From contig CM041465.1 of NCBI GenBank assembly GCA_023213395.1, positions 134,919,741-134,983,740 on the forward strand: a stretch of 64,000 bases of DNA, read 5' to 3'. Each line of letters starts with the position of its first letter. Position 1 is the stretch's first letter. Under the pieces are notes generated by a model, which saw only the letters and a list, made by a program, of their open reading frames with translations, was not told where the DNA came from and searched no databases. Made by a program: the position numbers and the translations under genes. Below, piece by piece: positions 1-10,960 of this stretch. The stretch comes from Cycas panzhihuaensis. Lineage: Eukaryota > Cycadophyta.

Positions 1-1445
1 TTTGTTTGCTTTTTGTTTAGAATGGCTAGTGCAGGTGGTATAATGGGAACAATCATAAAAAACTCACAAGTCTTGAGAATTATACTATTTAGAAGCATTG
101 TATGTTTAGTTTTTTTATCTGAATGATCTTTAGAAGTATGTAGACAAGTTAGTTAAAGGTAAAAATGCTATAAAGATTACTACATTTGAAACTAAATTGA
201 CTATTGATGTTACTTTTAGTGTTGAATATCAAGATGCATATCACATTTGATTTTCTCAGCGTGTCAATTATTTGGAACATCATCTTGCACATTAAAGGAG
301 CTACTATATCGAACATATTTGAGCATAAGGACGACATGAGATTTCTGAACCTGTAGAGTCAACTATACAACTTAAAGATGATTGGGAATATGATGGGGTA
401 CATATGACATGTGAGATCAATTCGAGATTAATTGGCAGCTATAGGTAGAATAATTCCTTATTCAGAGATCATTGCTTATATATTGAGAAGTCTGCCACCT
501 TAGTATGAAAACTTCATAACTACTTTAACTTTGCCAAATAAATTGCCCACTTTAATAATTGGTTCTTTAAAATCATTGCTTATGGAACATGGGTAAAAGT
601 TGAAACATATGTATTGTGAATCATCTATAGTGTTGTCATCTATATCGAAAGGAAAGAAGTTTTCTATCATTAAAAAAAATGTGCCTTCTAAAGCTACAAT
701 TCAAAAGAACAAACCAAGAGCTTCAAAAGGACAATATAGGCCAAAGTGTTATTATTGTGGGAAATTGAGCCACATAAAAAATGACTATTGGAAATGACAG
801 CATTAATAACATTTACAACAACATCAACCATAATAGCAGATGTAACAACAATGACAACAACCACCACCTAGGCAATGCGGTCACGTTACAAATGCGATAG
901 AGAACACACCTACTAAGATTTCAAAATGATTATTTGTTGCAACACATAAAATGGGTTCTGATACACAAGATGCCTAGTTCATTGGTTCTAGTGTATCTTG
1001 ACAAATGACTAAAAGGTTAGAATGGTTCTTTTAAGTGTAGAAGATCATTATTGAGGATGACACCAATTTGGAGGCCACATGAGTTGGAAAAGTACCAATT
1101 ATCATGCCAGAAGAAGAATAACAATACTTAGATAATATTTTATATATACTAAATTTGAAGGCTAACCTTGTCTTAGTTGGTGAAATTGAATAAAAAAACA
1201 TGACTATGGCATTTACTCAAAGATAATGCACGGTCTAAGATAAACATAACAATGTTATAACTAAGAGACTCAAAGAGAACAATTTGTACAAACTATAAGG
1301 CCACTCTTATATACAGAGAGCGTTCTTAGTTATATTATTAAAACAAAAGTTATGACATGAACAAATGAGTCATTTGAATTATACTGGCGTCTAATTGATA
1401 TATAAGTTGAAAATGGTGCATGGTTTATTAGAAGATGAACATGAA
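1..1445 (+). pseudogene. Ty1/copia gag-protease-pre-integrase relic
   Basis: Remains of a copia polyprotein, order gag, zinc knuckle, protease, integrase N-terminal part. Around 430-600 the reading AAIGRIIPYSEIIAYILRSL, then a TLTLPNKLPTL segment, matches the copia gag (UBN2) domain. A nucleocapsid knuckle lies at 747-788, CYYCGKLSHIKNDY: the CX2CX4HX4C pattern with the last Cys changed to Tyr. At about 975-1015 a protease core reads GSSVS-stop-QMT, with the catalytic Asp lost. At 1120-1190 LYILNLKANLVLVGE matches the protease end. At about 1330-1445 LWHEQMSHLNY and KMVHGLLEDEHEV match the GAG-pre-integrase domain. Many stops and frameshifts; coding homology ends abruptly at the LTR beginning at 1446. 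No 5' LTR is visible within the window. Family assignment is secure; exact edges are not. Confidence 0.85.
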
Positions 1446-1782
1446 GTTCTGATACCATGTTAGAAAATAAATTTACTATGAAAAATAATAGATGAATATG
1501 GTAAGTGAATGATAAACAATAAGGTACAAGAGAGATTAAGCATATACAACTTAACAAAATGAAATTGAGAAATGATCAATCCTTAAATTAGAAAGAATGA
1601 TGATGTACATACTTATAGTACAACTCACCACTTATGTGAGAACCCTCATTGGTCCACTTGTTGTGGGTTGGCACATATTTTTATGTGGCACATAACTCAA
1701 GAAGACCTCAAATATAAAATACAAATAAATATAGAGAGAGTGTGAATGTGGATAATTATGTAACTACACCTAATATTCCCTC
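1446..1782 (-). mobile_element. Solo copia LTR with PBS and PPT-like edges
   Basis: On the minus strand an LTR-like block runs from about 1775 to 1458. It ends in TTCTAACA, followed directly by TGGTATCAGAAC (1457-1446), a copy of the initiator-Met-tRNA primer binding site. On its other side lies GAGGGAA (1782-1776), polypurine-tract-like. The expected TG at the LTR start is TA here. Having PPT on one side and PBS on the other is what the middle LTR of a tandem element or a one-LTR circle would show. The left edge joins the unrelated copia integrase relic exactly at the PBS. No target duplication was found. Confidence 0.65.
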
Positions 1783-2392
1783 ATGTAATAGACAATTACA
1801 TAAAGTGAAATGTTACATCAAAGATATTAATTGAATCTTCAAATGAGTGTTGAAAAATAAGTTACTGCAATAATATAGTCTGTTACTGACATCTATATAA
1901 AGATAGCTCCATCCACTAGATCATATGGGTAATCAACTGTTGTAATTGTCAATTAGCTAGGATGTTCTTTCGTGTACGTAGTATAATCAACGCCAAGTCA
2001 ATTTCACTTTAGAAAAACATTATCTTACATGGCTAAATGAGTAAGTTGATGAAGAAATATGTAAGAGTAATTGAAAAGGGGTTCCACTTCTTGTTTATAT
2101 CGGAGAATAATAACTTCTTTGGCTTCAAAGGGTGGAAAACAAATGACTCTAAGGCTTTACAAGGGCACTATGATCTGAACTTTCCTTTATGGGCGAATAT
2201 ATTTGACAATAAATATCATAACCATGACTGAAATACAAAATGAATTACTCTCGCAAATGACAAATTTCAATGATTCTTGATAAATATGGGTTCTCTAGAG
2301 CCTAAACGAGCTTTTATGAAAAATTATACATGTTACTCGCCCCACTTGGGGTACATTATGTCTATAAAATATATAATAAATGATATGGAACC

Positions 2393-2463
<71 letters not shown>

Positions 2464-3699
2464 TTAGAAATGCTAAATAAAAGAAGAAAAAAAAAAAAAA
2501 ACTTTTGTCTTTAAGCTAAAATATCTACATCAAATAAATTCTAAATGCTATCAAGTGACCTACCAAAATGAAGCTCTCTCAGTTACAAGCTCAACACAAT
2601 AAATGGAACTGAAAACGAAGTTTGTATGTTTAAGTTACAATAAAAAAATTGGTAAGTCTTGAAAAAGTACAAAATCAGGAGCTTTGTCCCTTTCACTAGC
2701 TAGTTGACAATCATATGGGTGCTCAACGTAATCAGGGGCTAATGAATTGGGGGTTATGAAATCCAAATAACAATTTGTTAAATTTAAACATTTTTATAAA
2801 TGCAAAAATGATTAATCCTTTTTTATAATATTTTGCGTCCTCCAAAGTTTAAAAAATAATACATCTACCAAAGTGAAAACTTTAATCAAAAATAAAAAAT
2901 ACCTTTTGACCTGCTTTTAGGTTTTGTCTACTATTTTTTTCACTTATCAAGGTAATGAATATTTGCCATTATTATAGGTCTTCAAGGCAACAATTTTGAC
3001 TCGGTAGGTTTCCTATATGCCTTTTAAAATTGTCATCTACAATAGTTTGTTTAATCACTGACAACACTGTAACATCTTCATAACTTCCTGCCTTTTCCTT
3101 AGGGTTTGGTTCATATGTGTCAAAATTTTAGGCTTCCATAAATGCAAGATTCGATCTTCATCGCCAAACTAGATGAGATGCATGTGTTTATAGGTTAGAC
3201 GAGATGGTGACATCTCCTCTTTGCAACAAACAACTTGTGTAGGTTAATCGTGCATAGCGTGTGATGGTGGTGGCCATGGTTGCAGGTGTTTCCATGGTAT
3301 TGATTTCCTATTTAGAGCTAGATGGCCTCCTTGTCCTTCTATCTATATATAGGTCTATGGTGTGCCATGTTCTTTATATGTCTCTATTAGGCCTCGGTGA
3401 CCAGGCATGTGGAGCGAACCCTATGGCTCCTCTATTATTGAACATATCAATATTTATCAATAATATAAGTAAACACTAGGAAGAGTTTGATGCCACTGAT
3501 TGTAATGAAGCGCACGCTAAGAATGTGTTCTTGGCACTACAAAGAAAATACATAATTTGAAATGTGGTCATTTTAAAATGCCTTTTGGAGGAGGAGAATT
3601 GTGACGAAAATATTTTAGATTAAATGCAGAGGTGCTTTTCTTCACTTGTGTCATTGACCTTGAGTAAATAAACTAATAATCAAAATTGACCACCTCCTA
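1783..3699. other. Unassigned, no supported gene
   Basis: About 1.9 kb in which I see no gene. Short stop-free stretches at 2037-2231 and 3261-3479 on the plus strand have no recognisable domain and are no longer than chance allows. A (TA)n tract sits at 2401-2461. The stretch near 3060-3440 is slightly less AT-rich and could be decayed host or element sequence. From about 3480 the sequence may already belong to the gag part of the T element, but no gag motif survives. Confidence 0.4.
2401..2461. repeat. (TA)n microsatellite
   Basis: Uninterrupted TA dinucleotides, about 30 units, in AT-rich unassigned DNA. Confidence 0.97.
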
Positions 3700-4430
3700 A
3701 GGTTGAAAAGAATAATTAATATGGTCAAGGTTACAAAGAACACGTGTGACTAAATGCTTCGGCGATTTACCTAGTAAGAATTATGATTCTTTCTCTCTTG
3801 TTCCTCCTCAACCTATTTATTTTGGGTCCAATGCTTCTACTTCAAAGGATGAATCTTTCTCTTTAGTTGATGAATTGAAAACCATCATTGTTGGTATTTT
3901 AGTGATGGACTTATTGAAGAGTTGCTCTAAGTAATATTGACTTTTACTTGATATTTTGGGGGTTCCAATCTTCAACTCCCTATCGAGCCTTACTTTTTTA
4001 TTTGATCTATTTACCTTGCCTACCCATGCAAAATATAGCCCTAATGACATTTCTCTATTTTATATTGAAATATTAAGATGGAATCAACATTTGATAAGTT
4101 ATTATTGATGAAGGTTCATTAATGAATGTAATTCCTTTTCCTTTTGTTGAAGATTTGGGAATTATTGCTTTTGAACCTTATGAATGGATATGTCAGGGAT
4201 ATAATAAAAACCAAAAGACTCCTCTTAGTTAAGTTACTCTCCCTCTTACCTTATAAGGGAAGATGGTCATGGTCGACCTTACCATCATAGATGTGAACTT
4301 AGAGTATAATATTATCTGAGGTAGGGCATGGATTAACTAGATGTCTGTCATTTATTCATCACTCTTTGGTGAACTTTGGTTTATCTATGATGGAGAATTA
4401 GAGATTGTAAAGTAGAGATAAAAATCTACA
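3700..4430 (+). pseudogene. T element (Ty3/gypsy, Tat-like) gag end and protease relic
   Basis: Start of the recognisable polyprotein of the T family. The retropepsin-like part lies at about 4085-4425. LIIDEGSLMNVIPFPFVEDL (about 4100-4160) corresponds to the active-site loop, with Asp kept and the following Gly changed to Glu. IIDVNLEYNII-stop-GRAW (about 4280-4335) matches the flap-end 'YN.LLGRPW' motif of plant gypsy proteases, and LWFIYDGELEIVK-like sequence (with a stop) closes the domain near 4420. Upstream, 3746-3934 is an open stretch without a recognisable gag or zinc-knuckle motif. Several in-frame stops. The protease produces mature proteins from the polyprotein; this copy cannot. 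Confident for protease, weak for gag. Confidence 0.7.
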
Positions 4431-5440
4431 AAATAATAAGTCCTATTAGTAGAAATTATTATAGAATCTAGAGAATCCTCTAACTCTTTTGAATATTTTT
4501 TTAAATATCTAGGTCTAGGATAATATTTTTCTATTAAGACTCCCTCCCCATATAAACAAGAAATCAAGGGAGTAAACATGATTGAAAGTATATGTTCTAA
4601 AAAAGGCATTTTACTTTCCTATAGTAATACAAAGTTTCTTTAATCTACTATGGAACCTTTTCCAAGTCCTCCTTTGATGGAAACTATAGCTAACAATGAC
4701 AATGAGACCCCAAATGAATCATCGCTATCTTAGGAGATTATTCCTTTTGATTTATCTTTTGATGAGTAGGATTTCATATGCACCTTACGTTAACACCTTA
4801 TTAGAAATCCTCTTAATATTTTACCACCCATTACTCACTTGTATAGGCAAACACTCTTATCTTATAACTCTGTAGCATCATCTAGTAAAGTCTCTTATCA
4901 TCAATCTCCTTTTTTAGTTTCCTGGCTTATTTGACATAGGAAAAAACTTGTACTACATTAATATCCCAACATTTCACCTCCAAAAGGTGAAATGTCTTCA
5001 TTATATATCTTATCTAGATTAACTCCAACACATTTCAGGGAGACTAAGGAAGTAAGTATGATTACCATGGTTTCTCTTCCTTCTTAAGAATATTTTCAAG
5101 AGCATATTCCATCATCTTTTGTTTATATATCCCCTTCTACAAGTTTTTCTTCCATTGACGAACCTAGTTTTTATCAAATCTTAAAATGAGATCAAGAATT
5201 TCCCAATCAACCTAGTCCTTTTTTTGTAAATATCCACATTAATAGATATTTCCTAAATTAAGGTCATCACTCTCCTATAAACATTCTTCCTTTAGATTCA
5301 TTTCATCATTTTCAATCTAGAACTAAGAGCTTTATTTTTAGAGATCTCTATCATTTTGACCATTTTGAAAATGATCAAGCAAATTTAGAACACTTGGCCA
5401 GAGCTTAACCTAACGTCCCTCTTAGTCACCATAAGCTTGG
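4431..5440 (+). pseudogene. T element spacer between protease and RT
   Basis: Decayed coding-like spacer with recurring Ser, Pro and Ile-rich stretches and no known domain. Part of it (about 4740-5410) is matched through its length by 37100-37740, sharing readings such as SYNSVASSSKVSYHQSPFL, the phrase PPKGEMSS, SFSSIDEPS and RTKSFIFRDLYH, each slightly altered. This shows that the spacer belongs to the element and is not an insertion. Its function is unknown; Tat-clade elements commonly have poorly conserved protein between protease and RT. Confidence 0.6.
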
Positions 5441-5453
5441 GTTCAGTAAATAG

Positions 5454-6560
5454 TTGCATCCTAACTTTCCTTTAGCTAATTATCATCAATCTTTAAATGA
5501 TTGTACATCTTTTATAGACCCTGCTCCTCCTCATTTTGAGGAGGGAAGCACTATGCTCATAGGTGAAACTATTGACATTAATTTGGAGGTAGGCAAAACT
5601 ATAAGGATAATTAAAGTTGGGGTAGATTGCACTCCTAAAGAAGTACAACAACTTAAACAACTCTTTCATCAATTTATTTGAGTCTTTTCCTAGGATTATA
5701 GTGATATGCAGGGTCTTCATCCTGATGTTGTTGTTCATAATATCACTACCATCCCAAGGGTCAGGCCTAAAAGACAAAAGCTTAGACCTATACATCCTCA
5801 TTTATTAACTACTATTAAGTAAGAAGTTAAGAAACTCTTAAAAGTAGGCTTCATTAAAAGTATTCATTATTCACAATGGATTTCTAATATAGTTCTCATG
5901 GCAAACAAGAATGAGTCAATTTGGATATGCATTAATTTTCATGATATTAGTGATATTTATCCTAAATACAACTTTCCCCTCCTATTCCTAGATTAAATTT
6001 GGGACTAGACTATTGGCTTTGAAGTTATGTCCCTTATGGATAATTTTTTAGGTTATAATAAAATTCTTATCTCCTTTGAGGACTGACATAAGACTACTTT
6101 CACCATGCCATAGAGAACTTTTACATACAAGGTTATGCCATTCAACCTTTTAAATGCTAGAGTTATATACCAATGGGCCATGCTCTTTATTTTCCATGAC
6201 TATATTAGTATTATAATGGTTATTTACTTAGACAATATGTTTACCTTATCACGTTATCATAAAGACCATATTAGAGATCTAAGGACTATCTTTGAAAGAT
6301 GCTATTAAATTTTGCCTTTACCTTAATCCAACAAAATGCATATTTATAGTTACTTCAAGAAAAATATTAAGTAATATGGTCTCTTGCAATGGTATTATGG
6401 TAGACCTTGAAAAGGTAAAAGCCATTATTGAAATGCCACATCTTTTTACGCAAAAATAAGTTAAATTATTTCTTGGGAAACTAGGCTTCCTGCAACATTT
6501 TATAGCTAATTTTGCATTGAATGCCAAACCCCTTACCAACCTTTTAAAAAAGGATTTTCT
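5454..6560 (+). pseudogene. T element reverse transcriptase relic
   Basis: Ty3/gypsy reverse transcriptase. A lead-in at 5454-5681 reads DCTPKEVQQLKQLFHQFI and continues with a Pro-Asp-Val segment equivalent to the usual 'MPGLDPDVVVHHL'. Fingers: EVKKLLKVGFIKSIHYSQWI (about 5824-5885). Palm: TFTYKVMPFNLLNARVIYQ near 6120-6170. The catalytic box at 6225-6236 reads YLDN where YVDD is expected, so the second Asp is lost. The thumb side reaches the motif normally read 'GFLGxLxYI' near 6470-6510. Numerous stops (Gln and Trp codons changed) and frameshifts. Family assignment is secure because motif order and spacing are preserved. Confidence 0.88.
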
Positions 6561-6599
6561 CTTACTTGGACTCCACCTACTTAATAATCTTTTGATAAA

Positions 6600-6960
6600 T
6601 TAAAATAGGTATTAATCTCTCTCTCTGCTTGCTCCTCCTATTTTTGATAAACCATTTATTTTATACATATCTTCCATAAAAGAATCCCTCACTAGCATGC
6701 TTACTTAGGAAGATGAATTTAGGAAAGAATGAGTTATTTATTTTATAAGTAGGATACTAGTTGCGGTTGAGATTAATTATCCACCCATTAAGAAAGAGTG
6801 CCTTTCATTAATAATTGCCACTAAGAAGTTGTGCCATTATATCCTTGGTAACACTACCTTTCTCATTATCCAATCTGATCCTATTTGTTATTTACTTACT
6901 AAAGGTGATCTTATTAGGTAATTAGACAAATGAGTTTATTGATAATAGTCTTCTTGATGA
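6600..6960 (+). pseudogene. T element gypsy-type RNase H relic
   Basis: First RNase H, directly after RT as in all Ty3/gypsy elements. KPFILYISSIKESLTSMLT (about 6643-6700) matches the start of the domain. INYPPIKKECLSLIIATKKL (about 6773-6832) is the conserved 'NYxxxEKECLAL' region, with the first Glu replaced by Lys. LCHYILGNTTFLI (about 6828-6868) and the following Asp-containing segment close the domain. It would remove the RNA strand during minus-strand DNA synthesis. Interrupted by stops. The Tat-like 'LY.S....L..ML' form, rather than the chromovirus form, supports placing T near the Tat clade. Confidence 0.8.
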
Positions 6961-8230
6961 ACATATTCTCTAAATAAAAATTACCCCTTTAGAAGAAGTT
7001 TGGTATAAAGAAATTAAATCTTACCTTTCAAATCAAACTTTCCTTTCTTCTTCCTCTTCAAAAAAGAGGAGGATTAGGGCTACTTAATAGTATCTTCTAC
7101 TAGATAATTTTCTATATAAATGGTCATTTGACAAAATTTTATTATGGTGCCTTTCCCCTACTGAAGCTCAAACTACCTTGGCAGAATTCCATGGTGGTAT
7201 TATTGGAAGTCATTTTAGTGGTCAATCCACGACCCAATGTATCTTACATATGGGATATTACTAGCCTTCATTATTTAAAGATGCACATACACATGTTTAA
7301 AAATGTGAGAAGTGTTAATTTCATGCTACTATTATTTATCAACTAACACAAGGTCTCAATTCTGTTATATCTCCTTGGATTTTTTTTCAATTGGGACTAG
7401 ACCTCATTAGACAAAATTTTCCCCATCTTCAAATGGTTATAAATTTATTTTAACTACTACTGAATAATTTATTAAATGGAGTGAAGTTATTCCTTTGGTC
7501 TCTACTACTAGGAAAGTGGTTGCTACTTTTATTTTATAACATATTATTTATAGATTTAGAGTTCTAGATGTCATTATTACTAATATTAGGACCTTATTTT
7601 ATAATCTATGTATAACAACATTGTGTGAGAAATTTCATATTACTCATCAACTTTTAGCTCTTTATCACCCCTAAGCTAATGGATAAGTAGAAGCTTTTAA
7701 TAAAACATTAGCTAAGATTTTGGCTAAGACTATATCTACTTCCCATCATGATTGGAATATGTAATTGTTTCCTATGTTTTGGGCCTATTGCACTTCTATT
7801 AGGAACACTACTGGGATGACATAATTTTCTTTAGTATATGGAGTAAAGGCTATTTTACCTATAGAGGTTAAGATATATGTCCTTGAAAGAATTTACTAAT
7901 AAAGAATTTTATAGACAAACTTGTTTTTTAGAGTTAGAAAAGATTGACAAAACACACTTAACTACCCTCTAAAATAATCTCACTTGAAAAGCTAGACCCT
8001 AAGTAACTCACGATAAATAATTGAGGCCTCATAATTTTCATGTTAAGATAATGTTCTAAAACTTGAGTATTTACATATAAAACAATGTAAATTTATACCT
8101 AAGTGGATATGACCGTATCTAGTTGTTGAAGATTTCAAAAATGATGCTTATCATATTTCTACTCTTGAGGGATTAGAACTCTAAAAGTTGATTAATTTAT
8201 GATTCTTGTGAAAGTTTTATACTTAAGAAT
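6961..8230 (+). pseudogene. T element integrase relic
   Basis: Integrase follows the gypsy RNase H directly. The N-terminal zinc-binding part at about 7120-7330 is recognisable (TEAQTTLAEFHGGIIGSHFS in shifted frames, then HIHMF) but its Cys residues are damaged. The core at about 7380-7870 includes PSSNGYKFILTTTE, FIKWSEVIPLVSTTRKVVAT, and VEAFNKTLAKILAKT. The first catalytic Asp and the Glu are present, but the second reads TNIR where TDNG is expected. The C-terminal part at about 7990-8225 reads NFHVK, a segment with WIGPY-like context, and AYHISTLEGL in shifted frames. No chromodomain is visible. Between RNase H and integrase there is no room for a second RNase H, unlike canonical Tat elements. 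Confidence 0.85.
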
Positions 8231-8234
8231 CAAA

Positions 8235-9540
8235 GCATCTAATGCTCTACAATGAGGATAAACTACAACTCTAGAAGTTATATTATCCGATAAACTTAAA
8301 CTAAGGGTAATCCTTATTTCTCTCTTTTTAGAACTACCACTTCTAGGTAATTATAACTTCTCCATTTTTTTGCTCTCATTTTTAAATTGAGTTTGAAGAT
8401 TTTTTACATATGAATCATTCTTAGTGATTATATATGACTATTATCTCTTATCTAGAGAAGACAGTGGTCACCAGACACACATTTTTACCTCTTTTACTTT
8501 GAGCGAAGCATTCTTAGCCTTCTCTTTTAAGTTTTAAACTTAAGAGAGAAGTAAGGCCCCTAGCTCTATTTATTAAGGCAATAATTAGGTATAGAGTCTA
8601 AATAGTCAACTTCAATTAATACATGAGATATCTTACTCTCTTTAGATCCTCACTTATTAGTGTTAGGGACTTGGATTACTTGTACACCTTTTACATACTC
8701 TTATTTGACTATGTGTTTGATATGATTCTTAGTATCCTCTTACTATACTCCTAAGGTTGTTGCTCATTCTACTAACTTCCCTTTACACTTAGAGGTATTG
8801 TGATCTAGAGATCCTTTCTTTTCTTGTGATTCAACCTTTGAGGATTTTAGTTTATGATTTTTATTTCCTTGGTTTCATTAAAAAAAAGGCCACCCTTACT
8901 ATTTAATGAGAAGATGTTTTATGATTAGGTCAACCATCGACCACTCGTGATTGCTTATCTTTTTTCTCTTCATTTTATCTTGGTGAAAATTACATGACAA
9001 TTATAACCAAGATGGTGAATGATTATCTTCTAAAAAGTGGGTTTAGTAATACCTAATTACTATTACCTTTACCTAACTTATTGCATGGAATGATATAATC
9101 AATAATGCCAAAAAAAAGAAGAAGATAAGAAAGAGTTAAAAATAAAAAGAAAAGAAAAAGGAAAAGGGATAAATAAGTAAAATTATTTGTTTATCTTTTT
9201 CTCCCTCTTACTATCTAGAGTAAGCCAAATGATTGCTTCGTCTCCACTTACATTTATTATAGGTTGAGTTCACTTGGGTATGTTGTTTAGGACCTTTAGA
9301 TCCAATTGCTTGGGGTTACCGTGACTTTAATTATGATTGAAACTTGTTTGATACCTCTGAGTCTTTACTTTTATGTATATTTAGGGTGATGTTCTTACGA
9401 TGAGAAAACTTAATAATTAATCTATCTCTTTCATTTTATAATCAAAACCAAGTCTTTTGAATAGGAACCGATTTGTCATAGGTTGATTCCTATATCTTCT
9501 CATATCTATCACTTTTTCTCTGAGTATTAATCCTCTTTCA
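8235..9540 (+). other. T element post-integrase spacer
   Basis: About 1.3 kb of broken sequence between integrase and aRNH. It is matched along its length by 37740-39005. A common reading near 8990-9050 and 38480-38545, MVN-(D/E)-YLLKSGFSN, suggests that part was once translated, and an A/G-rich stretch at 9105-9175 (copy at 38600-38675) would encode mostly Lys and Arg. This could be the N-terminal part of the same ORF as aRNH. No known domain. Confidence 0.5.
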
Positions 9541-9542
9541 CC

Positions 9543-9960
9543 ATGAATTTGAGCATACATATTGATAGGGGTAGTAGGGGTAATCTAGGACCATTCATTG
9601 TTACATGGGTAGTGCATGATCATTTAGGTAATATCTTAACCTTTGTGGGTATGTTTTTACCTCAGGTAACTAATAATGAAGCCAAATATGTAGCAGTTAT
9701 ATGAGCTTTGATAGATGTCCTACATTTTTACCATGATTCTATTAACCTATATTCTGATTCCCAAGTCATAGTCTATCAACTAGTTGGTATATATCATATC
9801 CATTATTTTCAACTACGTTCCCTTCATCATTAAGATTTGTCATTGTTATCTTCTTTTTTATTAGTTCCCATACAATATGTCTCACACAATCAAAATATTG
9901 AAGTTGACTCTTTAGTCTCTTATATCTTAGAACACTATCACTGGTAATATTCTTTTCTCA
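9543..9960 (+). pseudogene. Second RNase H (aRNH-type), copy 1, downstream of integrase
   Basis: Stand-alone RNase H resembling the archaeal-type domain that Tat-clade elements carry in addition to their gypsy RNase H (RVT_3-like fold). From ATG 9543: HIDRGSRGNLGPF (catalytic Asp codon 9564-9566), FLPQVTNNEAKY (catalytic Glu 9678-9680) and LYSDSQVIVYQLVGIY (catalytic Asp 9756-9758), all in one frame, then LRSLHH and an ENIxVDSL-type ending (NIEVDSLVSYILE). Only a few stops interrupt it, so it is much better kept than the pol genes beside it. Position is odd: it follows integrase by 1.3 kb, whereas the described Tat order places it between RT-RNase H and integrase. Copies 2 and 3 lie at 39007-39190 joined to 31146-30920, and at 43943-44400. 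Confidence 0.8.
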
Positions 9961-10150
9961 AGTTAGAGGCATTACTCCTAAATGAGTATAAACTACTATA
10001 TAAATTCTATTACCAAAAATAAAAAAAAGTATTAAAAGTTATATTTTTTTTCTAGGTATAATACATATCATATATATGAAGTCAATGAAACATATATCAT
10101 AAAAAAGGGGGAAAGATAAAGGGGAAGTAAGGTTAGAGTCAATAATCCTT
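9961..10150 (+). repeat. T 3' module, copy 1
   Basis: Short non-coding block that follows aRNH, containing 'gagtataaactac' then an A-rich stretch and a 'gggaaagataaagg'-like purine block. The same succession appears at 40016-40310 and 44830-45115, so it is a defined part of the family. Confidence 0.6.
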
Positions 10151-10778
10151 CATACATCTATAATTTAAGAAACTGAAATAATGATGTCATATATGTATAT
10201 GAAAGGTCATATAGTACATTAAAGTATATATAAAAAACTATAGTCTTATAGCTTCCATGAGCATGTACAAATCATCATGAGTATATTCACTCACACATCT
10301 TTATACCCATGGCGTTGACTCATCCCTCTCCCTCTCAACTCTCTCCTCATGTACATGCTCATCCCTACAAAGGATGATAAGAGCTACTCTCTTCACCTTT
10401 TGTATGATGGTTGTGTGAATGATTATATATCCTCTCCCTCCTATAAGGACCATGTCTACCCTATTATACACTTATGTTGCCTAAAGGAGTCATATGTTCA
10501 CTAGCCTATAAGATGTTCATCCTATATAAATGGCATCACTCATCTTTAGCCACTCGCAACTCAATCTCTCCCATGCTCAATTGCCCTGATATGTCCTAAT
10601 ACATATCTCATGCCCAAATAATATGGGTAAAATATTCAATATAAGGGCCTAGTAGTACTCAATCATTCCTTACCAAATATGAGGCTCCTTTGAAGGGAAT
10701 ACATATGGATGAAGGATATCAAAATCCTCCTCACCTCAGAAAGTGTTATCATCTCGTCACTTGTCACACACACACACA

Positions 10779-10826
<48 letters not shown>

Positions 10827-10960
10827 CACATATATATCAAAGTTAGTTAATTATTATTTTTTTCTTTTTTAATATACGAGTTAAAAGAACTATCTAACGA
10901 TATAGATTAAACTAATATGAGTGAACTATATCTATTGGCCATGTCGATGATGCTTCAACG
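10151..10960. other. T long 3' region, non-coding part
   Basis: CT-rich and AT-rich non-coding sequence. The stretch 10670-10760 (containing 'cctcctcacctc') is matched by 53310-53400, which places both in the same part of the T family. No gene seen; the CA microsatellite at 10764-10822 gives a false His-Thr open reading frame. Confidence 0.5.
10764..10822. repeat. (CA)n microsatellite
   Basis: CA dinucleotides with one GT interruption near 10780; followed by a short TA run. Confidence 0.95.

Noticed and set aside
10690-10872. His-Thr repeat ORF
   Set aside because: Translation of the (CA)n microsatellite.
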